A DNA stretch of 64,000 nucleotides from positions 62,001 to 126,000 of the forward strand of contig NZ_FCOK02000010.1 in the NCBI RefSeq assembly GCF_001544555.2. The letters are read 5' to 3'. This DNA comes from Caballeronia udeis (GTDB lineage Bacteria > Pseudomonadota > Gammaproteobacteria > Burkholderiales > Burkholderiaceae). Shown piece by piece: positions 53,554 to 61,719 of the stretch. Below the pieces are notes generated by a model. It did no database searches. It was not told the DNA's origin and saw nothing but the letters and a program-made list of their open reading frames with translations. The position numbers and the translations under genes are program-made. Within the stretch, counting starts at the first letter, position 1. Each line of letters starts with the position of its first letter.

Positions 53554-55593
53554 TCAAACAGCTTCGAGAAAGAGATTGCCGTACTCGTCCACACGGGCGT
53601 TGAAACCCGGCAGCACGCAAGTGGTGGTGTCGTCCTGCGCAACGATCGCGGGACCCGGGAACCGATGCCCGGCAAGCAGCGCCGTACGCCGGTAGAGCGG
53701 GACGCGGCGCCACACGCCATCGAGGTAAGCATCGATCTCGGACTCGGCCTTTGGGGTGCCTTCGCCCGCCGCAATCCCTGGCAACTCGGGCTTGGGCGTG
53801 GGCGCCGTGATGACGAGCCTGAGCGCGACCACTTGAATGGCGGACTTTTCATCGCTATGACCAAAGAGGCGTTCGTGCTCGCGATGAAACGCCTGCGCGA
53901 TCCCTTCGATGTCACCGTTGACAATTGCATCGGCGGTAAGCGGCGTATCGATCTCGAACGACTGGCCGCGATAACGCATGTCCGCCGAGACAACGAGTTC
54001 AGCCGTTGCGTCCGTGCCGGTCTCGCGGATCACCCAGGCGCGTGCATCGGCTTCCAGCAGCGCGAGGTCGTGACCAAGCCGTTCGAGGGATGCGCGGTCG
54101 AGCGGATAATACGTCGTGCGAACGAAGTCGTTCTTGGTGTCCGCGATCAAGCCGCCGAGCGCGCTCAACACACCGGGCGTAGTCGGGACCAGCAGGTTGC
54201 GCACATTCAGCGCGCGGGCGAGGAAACAGCCGAGCATGGGCCCCGCGCCGCCGAATGGCATCAGCGAGAAGGTACGCGGGTCGATACCGAAGCGCGAGCT
54301 CAAGCGGCTCACGCCTGCATACATGCCGGAGATCGATACCTCGATGATCGCCGCCGCTGTCTTGTAGACGTCGAGTCCCAGGCGCCGCGCCAGCGGTTCA
54401 ATTGCACGCAGCGACGCATCGACATCCACCTTCACCGCGTTATAGCCGAGCGCTGCGCTGCCGAGCACCCCGATCGCGGCAAATGCGTCAGTGATGGTCG
54501 GTCGGGTTCCTCCGCGGCCATAGCAAACCGGGCCGGGATTCGACCCGGCGCTTTCCGGTCCGACCTTGAGCACGCCAAACTCGTCGACCCAGGCGATCGA
54601 GCCGCCTCCGTCACCGATCGACGAGACGGAGACCGACGGAATATGGATCTGGAATTCGCCGATATATTCGCCCGTCGCGTACTGCGGCTTGCCGTCCACG
54701 ATCAACGCAATATCCGCTGTCGTCCCGCCGATGTCGAGACTCATGCAGTCCTTCACCTTGCAGAGCTTCGCGAGATACGCCGCGCCGATCACGCCGGACG
54801 CGGTGCCGGACAGGATCATCTGCACGCAGTTCTGCTTGCCGTTCTCGGCGCTCATCACACCGCCGTTCGACTTGGTGACCTTGAGGTCCGCTCCAATCCC
54901 GCTTTCCGCCAGCGCCGCCTGCAACTTCGCGAGGTAATTCGACACGCGCGGTTGCACGTAGCCGCCAATGGTCGCCGTGACGGTGCGTTCATATTCACGG
55001 ATGATCGGCCAGACTTCATGCGAGCATGAGACAAACATACCCGGCATTTCCTGCTGGATAATCGCCTTCACCTGCTGCTCGTGCGACGGATTGCGATACG
55101 AATGCAGCAGTGACACCACCACGCCCTCGCAACCGGCCGCCTGCATGCCGCGCACCGCGTCGAGCACGCTGGTCTCATCGACCGGTGTTTCCTCGTCACC
55201 CTCCGCCGTCAGCCGGCCCGCCACGCCGAACACCCGGTCGCGTGGAATGAGGGGCGCGGGACGGCTCGACATCAGGTGGTACATGTCGGGAATCTTCAGT
55301 CGCGCGATGTCCAGCACGTCCTCGAAGTTGCGCGTGGTGACAAGACCGAGTTTCAACCCCTTGCGTTGCACGACCGCGTTCACGCCGACGGTCGTACCAT
55401 GCGTGAAATAAACCACCTCACGTGGCTCAATACCATAACGTTCCCGCAGGCCTTCCATTCCGGCAAGCACTTCACTCCCCGGACTGTCCGGACGCGAAAA
55501 CACCTTCAAGGTTCGTATGGTCCGCGTCGCTTCGTCGAGCACTGCGAAGTCGGTAAACGAACCGCCAATATCCACTCCGATTCTCAAACCCAT
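53554..55593 (-). CDS. hyuA: Hydantoinase A / oxoprolinase alpha-type subunit
   Basis: 679 residues. The N-terminal actin-like fold opens MGLRIGVDIGGSFTDFAVLD, with FTHGTTVGVNAVVQRKG and SLDIGGTTADIALIVDG forming the ATP site, and PFGGAGPMLGCFLARAL near the end. It is the ATP-hydrolysing partner of HyuB. The ATG at 55593 is chosen because the family starts here; the open frame continues upstream for 37 codons without similarity. The upstream 260 bp hold only the stub of an ABC ATPase, which suggests that a transporter gene once preceded it in the operon. Confidence 0.88.
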   Translation of the reverse strand: MGLRIGVDIGGSFTDFAVLDEATRTIRTLKVFSRPDSPGSEVLAGMEGLRERYGIEPREVVYFTHGTTVGVNAVVQRKGLKLGLVTTRNFEDVLDIARLKIPDMYHLMSSRPAPLIPRDRVFGVAGRLTAEGDEETPVDETSVLDAVRGMQAAGCEGVVVSLLHSYRNPSHEQQVKAIIQQEMPGMFVSCSHEVWPIIREYERTVTATIGGYVQPRVSNYLAKLQAALAESGIGADLKVTKSNGGVMSAENGKQNCVQMILSGTASGVIGAAYLAKLCKVKDCMSLDIGGTTADIALIVDGKPQYATGEYIGEFQIHIPSVSVSSIGDGGGSIAWVDEFGVLKVGPESAGSNPGPVCYGRGGTRPTITDAFAAIGVLGSAALGYNAVKVDVDASLRAIEPLARRLGLDVYKTAAAIIEVSISGMYAGVSRLSSRFGIDPRTFSLMPFGGAGPMLGCFLARALNVRNLLVPTTPGVLSALGGLIADTKNDFVRTTYYPLDRASLERLGHDLALLEADARAWVIRETGTDATAELVVSADMRYRGQSFEIDTPLTADAIVNGDIEGIAQAFHREHERLFGHSDEKSAIQVVALRLVITAPTPKPELPGIAAGEGTPKAESEIDAYLDGVWRRVPLYRRTALLAGHRFPGPAIVAQDDTTTCVLPGFNARVDEYGNLFLEAV

Positions 55594-55700
55594 TGCCTTG
55601 TCCTTGCCTGTCGAAAATGATGAAGCGTCCGGACGCGCCCGCTGTTTCGGCGGCGTCGCTTCGCGAGGCCTTTCAGCGGCCGATCTGCTTGTTCCGCCGT

Positions 55701-55826
55701 TCAATCCAGCGTCATCGTCTCGAGCGCGGTCACCGCGCCAAAACGCTTGCTGACGCCATCAGGAAGCAAACGCTCCGAACGCTCGCCGCTGCCGGGCGCC
55801 GGTGATCTGGTTGCTGTTGCCATCAT
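55701..55826 (-). pseudogene. ABC-transporter ATPase, N-terminal stub
   Basis: A 41-codon frame starting with ATG at 55826 contains DGVSKRFGAVTALETMTLD, the first beta strands of an ABC ATPase before the Walker A motif (GVSKRFGxVTALDxVSLD), then stops at TGA 55701-55703. The Walker A, Q-loop, signature and Walker B parts are absent. It lies between the FAD oxidase and hyuA, all in one direction, and a related solute-binding protein without an ATPase is 4 kb away. It is read as what remains of the deleted transporter gene. Confidence 0.6.
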
Positions 55827-55853
55827 GGAAGGTCCCGGTTGAGAGCGCGCCGC

Positions 55854-57188
55854 TCAGGCGTGCTGCCTGAGTTTGTCGATGACGTCGCGGATCTGGTAAT
55901 AGCTCCCAAGCGCCGGCATGAACCACGGCTTGCCGCGATACAGCGGGTGCGTGAGCATCGGCGTGCCATAGGCGCTGCTCTCGGGTGCTTGCCCTTCAAG
56001 GATCAGGCGCGCGATCTTGTAGCCGAGGTAAGTCATCATCACCACGCCGCTGCCATTGCAGCCGAGCGCGTAGTGGATACCGTCGGCGGTGCGGCCCAGG
56101 TGCGGCAGGAAGTCGAGCGTGAGCGCCACCGTGCCGCCCCAGCTATAGGACACCTTGACGTCGGCCATCTGCGGAAAACGCTCGACCATTTGCGCGTGCA
56201 GGATAGCGCCCGACTGGCGCCGGTCGAGGTGATAAAAGCGTGCGCGGCCACCGAAGAGGAAGCGCTTGCCGTCGGGTGAATAGCGGTAGTAATTGACGAC
56301 GCGGCGCGTCTCCGAGATACCGCGACGCTTCGGTATCAGCGAAGCCTGCAGGTCGGCGGGCAACTCTTCGGTCGCGATCTGATGCGACACGACCGGCACC
56401 ACGCGGCGTTTCAGGTCCGGCATCGATTCGCCTGTATAACCGTTGGTGCAGATCACCACGTGCCGGCTCGCGAGCGTCCCCCGCGCGGTCTCGACGCGAT
56501 ACCCCGCTCCGGAGCGCGTCACGCTCTTGACCGGAGCCTTGCTGCACACCGTGGCGCCCGCACCGCGCGCGGCGGCGAGCAGTCCGGCGAACATCATCGA
56601 CGGGTGCACTTGTCCCGCGCGCTCGAGCAACACGCCGCCCGCGTAAATGCCGCTCGCCAGTTCGCTTCGCAGTTCGTCGCGAGAGAGGATCCTGGCGCCC
56701 GCCGACGCGTACGCATTCAGGTTCACGATGCGCTTCTTCCACGCGGCCAGATGCGCATCGGTCCACATCGCATTGATGCGGCCGGCCTTCAAATAAGCGC
56801 ATTCGATTGCGTTGTCCCTGAGGATGCTTTCGAACACGCCGTAGGAAGCGGCAGCTTCGCGCAGGAGCGCCTGCTGGCGTTGTTCGGATACGGCGGTGTC
56901 CAGCTTCTTGCCCGAGGGCGCCTTGCCCACGTTTACGCCTCCCGACACCTGCCCGCCGCTGAGCGTGCTCGCGCCAATGCCGGGCACGTCGGCTTCGAGC
57001 ACAGCCACGCTCAGGCCATGCTTCGCGAATTCGAGCGCGCACGACAACCCCGCATAACCCGCGCCGACAATCGCCACGTCGACCTCACGCGGCACCTCGG
57101 ATATCAGGTCGTCGTGCGGATGCCAGTCTTTCCACCAGTACGGGGTATCGGTGAAGTCGGAGGAAAACACTTGGCTGCGCGTCGACAC
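55854..57188 (-). CDS. FAD-dependent amine/amino-acid oxidoreductase (DAO family)
   Basis: 444 residues from the GTG at 57188, which follows AGGGA. The frame is open to 57290, but the promoter and operator inferred at 57219-57290 would then lie inside the gene, and the family begins with SSDFTDTPYWW. The FAD site VDVAIVGAGYAGLSCALEFA is at about 40-60; the C-terminal half has YSWGGTVALTLDFLPHLG and YALGCNGSGVVMMTYLG. It is related to but distinct from the enzyme at 48409-49686. It carries the same promoter-operator module as the aldo/keto reductase operon, so the two should be co-regulated. Confidence 0.85.
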   Translation of the reverse strand: MSTRSQVFSSDFTDTPYWWKDWHPHDDLISEVPREVDVAIVGAGYAGLSCALEFAKHGLSVAVLEADVPGIGASTLSGGQVSGGVNVGKAPSGKKLDTAVSEQRQQALLREAAASYGVFESILRDNAIECAYLKAGRINAMWTDAHLAAWKKRIVNLNAYASAGARILSRDELRSELASGIYAGGVLLERAGQVHPSMMFAGLLAAARGAGATVCSKAPVKSVTRSGAGYRVETARGTLASRHVVICTNGYTGESMPDLKRRVVPVVSHQIATEELPADLQASLIPKRRGISETRRVVNYYRYSPDGKRFLFGGRARFYHLDRRQSGAILHAQMVERFPQMADVKVSYSWGGTVALTLDFLPHLGRTADGIHYALGCNGSGVVMMTYLGYKIARLILEGQAPESSAYGTPMLTHPLYRGKPWFMPALGSYYQIRDVIDKLRQHA

Positions 57189-57218
57189 GGTGAGGTCCCT
57201 GATGGGTCTGGACTTCCC

Positions 57219-57235
57219 GTGCCACATTGTGGCAC
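57219..57235. promoter_or_regulatory. 17-bp perfect palindrome GTGCCACATTGTGGCAC (putative IclR operator, site 1)
   Basis: Perfect dyad with a single central base. It lies 31 bp upstream of the chosen FAD-oxidase start and downstream of the promoter at 57262-57290, so a bound regulator would block elongation or early transcription. Site 2 at 59793-59809 matches it in 15 of 17 positions on the opposite strand reading. Confidence 0.75.
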
Positions 57236-57261
57236 GGTGTTCCATAAACTTGTTGAGATGC

Positions 57262-57290
57262 AAAGTATCACGCACATTTATCGCGTGCAA
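57262..57290 (-). promoter_or_regulatory. Sigma-70 promoter of the FAD oxidase (TTGCAC-17-TACTTT)
   Basis: On the minus strand TTGCAC (57285-57290) and TACTTT (57262-57267) are 17 bp apart. The transcription start would be near 57255. The same two hexamers with the same spacing occur upstream of the aldo/keto reductase. Confidence 0.6.
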
Positions 57291-57429
57291 GCGGTCACGA
57301 AAATGGGGTGAGTAATCTGTGCCTTATGCGGCAGACAATCGGAAACACCGCCCTCGCCAGGAGCGGCGGCGGTGAATAACAGGACTACGACACACTGAAA
57401 CCCTGTCGCTTCAGTGCGTTAAAGATGCA

Positions 57430-58857
57430 TCAGCCAGGCACGGCAGAATCCTCGCTCGCCGCATGCAGCGCCTGCCGCGTAAGACCAACAATTTCATCGA
57501 TATCCGCTCGCGTGGCGACCAGCGGCGGCGCAAATCCGATGATGTCGTTAATACCAAGCGGACGAACGATCAGGCCACGCGCAAGCGCCGCCTGTGCGAC
57601 CCGGCTGCTGACCTTGAGCGCGGGCGAAAACGGTGTGCGTTCGGTCTTGTCGGCCATCAATTCGATCGCGGCCAGCATCCCCTCGCCTCGTACATTGCCA
57701 ACGAGCGGGTGATCGTCGAATGCCGCGTGCAGGCTCGCTTGCAAATACGCGCCGACGTCAGCAGCATTACGCGTCAGTTGCTCGCGTTCAAGGATGTCCA
57801 GGTTCGTCAGCGCTACGGCGGCGCACACCGGATGGCCCGAGTAAGTCCAGCCGTGACTCATTGCACCCTGCTCACGCGAGCCGCGTTCGATCACGTCCCA
57901 TACCCGCTCGCCGACAATCACGGCAGACAACGGCAGGTACCCGCTTGTGAGTCCCTTCGCGACCGAAACCAGATCCGGTTCAATGCCGTAATGCGCCGAA
58001 CCGTTGCGCGAACCAAGACGCCCGAAACCGCAGACGACTTCGTCGGCGACGAACAGGATGTCGTGCCGCTTCAGCACGGCCTGGATGGCCGGCCAGTAGC
58101 CGGCCGGCGGCGGCAGGATGCCGCCCGAGCCCATGACCGGTTCGCCGAAGAATGCGGCGATCGTGTCCGCCCCTTCGGTTGCTATCAGGCGTTCAAGCTG
58201 CTCGACACAACGCGCCACGAACGCGCTTTCGCTCTCACCGCTACGTGCGTCGCGATAGAAGTCAGGACACGCCGTATGCAACACCTGCGGCATGGGCAGA
58301 TCGAATGCCGCGTGGAACTTCGCTTGCCCCGTGAGGCTGCCGGTTGCAATACCCGAACCGTGATAGCTGCGGTGTCTCGCGATGATCTTCTTCTTGCGCG
58401 GCCGCCCGAGCACATTGTTGTAATACCAGACCAGCTTGATCTGTGTCTCGTTGGCATCCGAGCCGGACATGCCATAGAACACCTTCTTCATTCCGGGCGG
58501 TGACCAGTCCTCTATCAGACGTTGCGACAGCTCGACGGCCGGGTCGTTCGAGAAGCCTGCATACGTGTGATAGAACGACAGCTTGCGGCTCTGGGCCGCC
58601 ATCGCCCCGGCCATCTCTTCGCGTCCGTAACCAATGTTCACGCAATACAGCCCGGCGAATGCATCAATGTAGGAACGGCCCGCGTGATCCTCTATGCGAA
58701 TGCCCGACGCCCGCCTCATCAGGCGCCCTTCCAGTTCGCCGGAAGCATGGTCCGACGCATGCGTCCCGGGATGCATGAAGTGGCGCCGGTCGGTCGCAAG
58801 GATCGCATCGCTCAGCGAGACAGATGCCGGGTTCATGATGGTATCGATCGGGTTCAT
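57430..58857 (-). CDS. Class III aminotransferase, putrescine/omega-amino acid:pyruvate type
   Basis: 475 residues. The class III landmarks are SGSDANETQIKLVWYYNN, HRSYHGSG, LFVADEVVCGFGRLG and the Schiff-base lysine in VSVAKGLTSGYLPLSAV. The pattern GLYCVNIGYGREEMAGAMA and HTYAGFSNDP is that of SpuC-like and beta-alanine:pyruvate transaminases. Its ATG at 58857 overlaps the stop of the aldo/keto reductase gene (ATGA), which fixes the start and implies translational coupling. It likely converts an amine or omega-amino acid made by the FAD oxidases or hydantoinase; that link is inferred. Confidence 0.88.
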   Translation of the reverse strand: MNPIDTIMNPASVSLSDAILATDRRHFMHPGTHASDHASGELEGRLMRRASGIRIEDHAGRSYIDAFAGLYCVNIGYGREEMAGAMAAQSRKLSFYHTYAGFSNDPAVELSQRLIEDWSPPGMKKVFYGMSGSDANETQIKLVWYYNNVLGRPRKKKIIARHRSYHGSGIATGSLTGQAKFHAAFDLPMPQVLHTACPDFYRDARSGESESAFVARCVEQLERLIATEGADTIAAFFGEPVMGSGGILPPPAGYWPAIQAVLKRHDILFVADEVVCGFGRLGSRNGSAHYGIEPDLVSVAKGLTSGYLPLSAVIVGERVWDVIERGSREQGAMSHGWTYSGHPVCAAVALTNLDILEREQLTRNAADVGAYLQASLHAAFDDHPLVGNVRGEGMLAAIELMADKTERTPFSPALKVSSRVAQAALARGLIVRPLGINDIIGFAPPLVATRADIDEIVGLTRQALHAASEDSAVPG

Positions 58858-59753
58858 GGCTGCGCTGCGGGTAAGGGGTTAAGTAAGGGGTTATGCAAGG
58901 CGTCGGGGGTGTCCCACTCCGGATGCCACGCCGGCTTGCTCACGCGGCCGTCGGCGCGGGCGAGCGCGCCGATGCGCGCCATCGACGCGGCATCGAGTTC
59001 GAAATCGAATACCGCGAGGTTCTCCCCTATACGCACCGGATTCGATGACTTCGGCACCGCCGCGACCCCGGGCTGCTGGATCAGCCAGCGCAAGATGATC
59101 TGCGCGGGTTGCTTGCCGTGCTGTCGCGCCATGTCCGCGATCACCGGGTCTGCAAGCAGCTTGCCGCTGCCAAGCGGCGAGTGCGAGATCAGGGCCATGC
59201 CATGCCGCGAACAGGCAGCGAGCAGCTTGGCCTGATCGAGATACGGGTGGTATTCACACTGGTTCGCGACCAAGGGCAACGGCGAGAGCGCCACGGCACG
59301 ATCGAGCAGCGCCACCGGAAAATTCGATACGCCGATATGACGCGTCAGGCCGCGGCGTTGCGCGTCGTTGAGCGCGCCGATCGTTTCTTCCAGCGGCACG
59401 CCGGGGTTCGGCCAGTGCACGAGCAGCAGGTCGACGTGATCGAGTCCCAGCCGCGCGACGCTCGCTTCTGCCGCGCGCCGGAAGTCGGCCGCGCGCAACT
59501 CGGTATGCCAGACCTTCGTGGTGACAAACACCTCGTCGCGCGGCACGCCGCACACGGCGAGCGCCTGACCGACCGCCTGCTCGTTTTCGTAGCGGGCAGC
59601 GGTGTCGATATGCCGGTATCCGGCGTCAAGGGCTGCGCGCACGGCACGGACGCCTTCATCGTGAGTGGATTGCCACGTGCCCAGTCCGATCCGGGGGATT
59701 TGGGCGCCGTTAGCGGCAACTACCTGCGCGGGCACATGAAGAGGAAATGTCAT
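58854..59753 (-). CDS. Aldo/keto reductase, 2,5-diketogluconate reductase-like
   Basis: 299 residues. The catalytic tetrad can be seen: Asp in HIDTAARYENE with the Tyr in the same block, Lys in TTKVWH and His in LLVHWPNPG. NADPH contacts are in the C-terminal VPKSSNPVRIGEN. It reduces an aldehyde or ketone with NADPH. First gene of the operon with the aminotransferase, behind the promoter-operator module at 59793-59861 and divergent from iclR. It may reduce an aldehyde produced by amine oxidation in the same pathway. Confidence 0.88.
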   Translation of the reverse strand: MTFPLHVPAQVVAANGAQIPRIGLGTWQSTHDEGVRAVRAALDAGYRHIDTAARYENEQAVGQALAVCGVPRDEVFVTTKVWHTELRAADFRRAAEASVARLGLDHVDLLLVHWPNPGVPLEETIGALNDAQRRGLTRHIGVSNFPVALLDRAVALSPLPLVANQCEYHPYLDQAKLLAACSRHGMALISHSPLGSGKLLADPVIADMARQHGKQPAQIILRWLIQQPGVAAVPKSSNPVRIGENLAVFDFELDAASMARIGALARADGRVSKPAWHPEWDTPDALHNPLLNPLPAAQP

Positions 59754-59792
59754 TGCAAAGATTGTTTTCGGGATTCCGAGATTTTTAATATC

Positions 59793-59809
59793 GTGCCATA
59801 ATGCGGCAC
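59793..59809. promoter_or_regulatory. 17-bp near-palindrome GTGCCATAATGCGGCAC (putative IclR operator, site 2)
   Basis: Outer arms GTGCC/GGCAC are perfect; the complement GTGCCGCATTATGGCAC differs from site 1 (57219-57235) at two positions only. It lies in the leader of the aldo/keto reductase operon, between promoter and start codon, and 118 bp upstream of the divergent iclR start. Confidence 0.7.
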
Positions 59810-59832
59810 GTCATTCCATATTTGATGGGTGC

Positions 59833-59861
59833 AAAGTAACACGCGCTTTTTTGCTGTGCAA
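59833..59861 (-). promoter_or_regulatory. Sigma-70 promoter of the aldo/keto reductase operon (TTGCAC-17-TACTTT)
   Basis: On the minus strand TTGCAC (59856-59861) and TACTTT (59833-59838), 17 bp apart. The flanks (CCGCTTGCAC and TACTTTGCA) are identical to those of the promoter at 57262-57290, showing a duplicated control region. Confidence 0.6.
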
Positions 59862-59926
59862 GCGGACGAAGCGTGCGCCGCGACGGGTGCGTGTTTCCCT
59901 GCGGCCTCGAATCACGGGAGGAGTGC

Positions 59927-60658
59927 ATGAAGAGTTTGTTGAAGAGCCTGGAGATACTGGAAGCGGTATCGCAAAACCAGCCGGTCAGCGTGGGCGTGCT
60001 GGCGCGTTTGCTGGACATGCCGAAATCCAGCGTCCAGCGCGTGTTGCTGACCTTTCTGGAAGCCGGCTGGCTGCGTCAGACCGGGGGCGACCTGACGCGC
60101 TGGGAAGTGGGCGCGCGGATCCTCGGCGTGCGGCCTGCCGCGCTTCGCGGTGGCGCACTGTATGCCGCGGCACGCGAGCCGATGCGCGAGCTACGCGAGT
60201 TGACCAACGAGACCGTTCACCTGTCGATTCCCGACAGCACGAAGTCGATGGTGCTGATCGATCGCGCCGATTGCACGCAGACGGTACGCACTTTCAGTCC
60301 TATCGGCGACCTCAGCCCGTTCCACGCGACCGCCACCGGCCTCGCCGTGCTCGCGTACATGAGCGAGGCCGAGGTGGACGAGATCCTGGGCCGCGACCTG
60401 CCGAAATTCAGCGAGACCACCCCGTGCGATCCCGCCGAGATAAGACTCGAACTGGAACGCATCCGGCAGCGCGGATATTCCATCAACCTGTCGCAGTATC
60501 GACGCGCGGTGTGCGCCATCGGCGCCGCGATCATCGATTCGGACGGCGCTCCGGTCGGTAGCATCTGCATCTCCATGCCGGAATCCCGCTACGAACCCAA
60601 GCGCCTTGACGAGTGGGGAAAAGCGGTTGCAAAGGCGGCGGCGGCTATCAGCGTTTAG
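59927..60658 (+). CDS. IclR-family transcriptional regulator
   Basis: 243 residues. The N-terminal winged helix (MKSLLKSLEILEAVSQNQPV, LARLLDMPKSSVQRVLLTFL) is followed by the GAF-like effector domain with PFHATATGLAVLAYMSE and YSINLSQYRRAVCAIGAAI. GGGAGGAG precedes the ATG at 59927. It is divergent from the aldo/keto reductase-aminotransferase operon and is the only intact regulator within 15 kb of the hydantoinase genes, so it is the best candidate to bind the two GTGCC-GGCAC sites. Confidence 0.9.
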   Translation: MKSLLKSLEILEAVSQNQPVSVGVLARLLDMPKSSVQRVLLTFLEAGWLRQTGGDLTRWEVGARILGVRPAALRGGALYAAAREPMRELRELTNETVHLSIPDSTKSMVLIDRADCTQTVRTFSPIGDLSPFHATATGLAVLAYMSEAEVDEILGRDLPKFSETTPCDPAEIRLELERIRQRGYSINLSQYRRAVCAIGAAIIDSDGAPVGSICISMPESRYEPKRLDEWGKAVAKAAAAISV

Positions 60659-61311
60659 GGTCGCTGCAGGCGCGACGCATGCCGCATTAGTGACAACATT
60701 CAGGCGTACGCCGTCGTAAAGTTGATCACGCTGCCCGAACCTACTCGTTGCAAGGACCTGCGTGTGCCTGGATTTTGCGACGCTTAACCGCTGCGGTAAC
60801 CGACGAAGATCCCTGCCGATCAAGCAGAGGCGTTGAACGCCTTATTGTTCCCCTGGAATGTCCGTGGACCCGGGTGCAGGACTTTTGCTTCAACAACCTG
60901 CTGGAGCACGCGATAGATGCTCCCGAAGCTGATGGGGAGCTTCTCGTCAGCGACCTGCCTGCAAACATCCTTCGCAATTCCTCTGCAACATCAACAGACA
61001 TTGCCAGACCCTGCTGGAAAACAACTTGTTGACCGTCCGCGATCTCAGAAGAAACGCTTGAACGATTGACTGATTGCCGAGAGGCATCTGCAGCGCCGTT
61101 CCTTGAGCGATTAAACGTCTGTCATCCAATCATTCAATACGCCATTACTGTTCGATGACCCATAAAACCGGTTCTAAATAAACCTTCATGAATGCGCCGT
61201 CCTCCGGATAGCGGCCAGTCATTAACCTGCATGAACCGGACAACAACGACTGTCCGTCGCAAGTCCGGTAATTCGCTGACCCTTCGCTAAACCTCGTCCC
61301 AGGAGAACACC
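60659..61311. other. Gene-free stretch after iclR
   Basis: 653 bp. It holds the possible Fur-type fragment at 60820-60984 (minus strand). The right 150 bp is the leader of the DUF4148 gene with AGGAGAACACC before its start. No other frame has both a ribosome site and family similarity; no clear terminator for iclR is seen. Confidence 0.5.
60820..60984 (-). pseudogene. Possible Fur-family regulator fragment
   Basis: On the minus strand the frame reads AKDVCRQVADEKLPISFGSI then YRVLQQVVEAKVL, close to the third helix and wing of Fur proteins (DVYRxLxxxxxxISLATVYRVLxQFEEAGLL), followed by FQGNNKAF where Fur has a GxKAVYE strand, and a stop. The N-terminal helices and the whole metal-binding half are missing, with a stop codon just upstream in the same frame. 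Short match, so this call is tentative. Confidence 0.35.
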
Positions 61312-61557
61312 ATGAAGATCTCGATGATCACCCTCGCCTTTGCAGGATTGTTGGCCACCGGTTCCGCATTCGCAGCACAAACCGCGCCGTCGACGCAGCC
61401 TGCCCAGACTACCGTCCAGAGCGCCGGCCAATGGGTTCCGCCGTATGGACAGGCCGTCGCACCGAAAACCCGGGCGCAGGTTTATCAGGAGCTGGTGCAT
61501 GCCGAGCAGGATGGTCAGCTTGACTATCTGAACTCTACGCTTTATTCGCATGGCTAA
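61312..61557 (+). CDS. Secreted DUF4148 protein
   Basis: 81 residues. A clear signal peptide (MKISMITLAFAGLLATGSAF, cleavage after AFA) and a short mature part with QVYQELVHAEQDGQLDYLNSTLY, the DUF4148 signature found almost only in Burkholderiales. AGGAGAACACC precedes the ATG. Function unknown; members are small periplasmic proteins often present in many copies per genome. Monocistronic. Confidence 0.85.
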   Translation: MKISMITLAFAGLLATGSAFAAQTAPSTQPAQTTVQSAGQWVPPYGQAVAPKTRAQVYQELVHAEQDGQLDYLNSTLYSHG

Positions 61558-61719
61558 GCATATGGATACGATTCTCGCGCGGTCTTGCCAGACCGGCGAG
61601 CGCCATCGGGTTTATACATTCCGGTGAGTTGATAGCGCACTTTCGCGCAGCGCTTTGTACAGGTGAGCAGGTTGCCGAACGCCTCGAAGAGCAATGCGCG
61701 CCGATCAATCCGTTACCAG

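Noticed and set aside
55724..55738. Palindrome GCGCGGTCACCGCGC upstream of hyuA as an operator
   Set aside because: It lies inside the coding text of the ABC ATPase stub (RFGAVTAL), so codon content explains it.
57230..57245. Sigma-54-like element TGGCACGGTGTTCC on the plus strand, with a similar one at 59805
   Set aside because: The GC of the -12 element is not at the required distance from the GG, and no plus-strand gene follows the first copy. The similarity comes from the duplicated operator region.
57189..57290. Longer N-terminus for the FAD oxidase from the ATG at 57290, 57245 or 57227
   Set aside because: These starts fall in or upstream of the inferred promoter and operator, which is duplicated in a non-coding setting at 59793-59861; the family begins after 57188.
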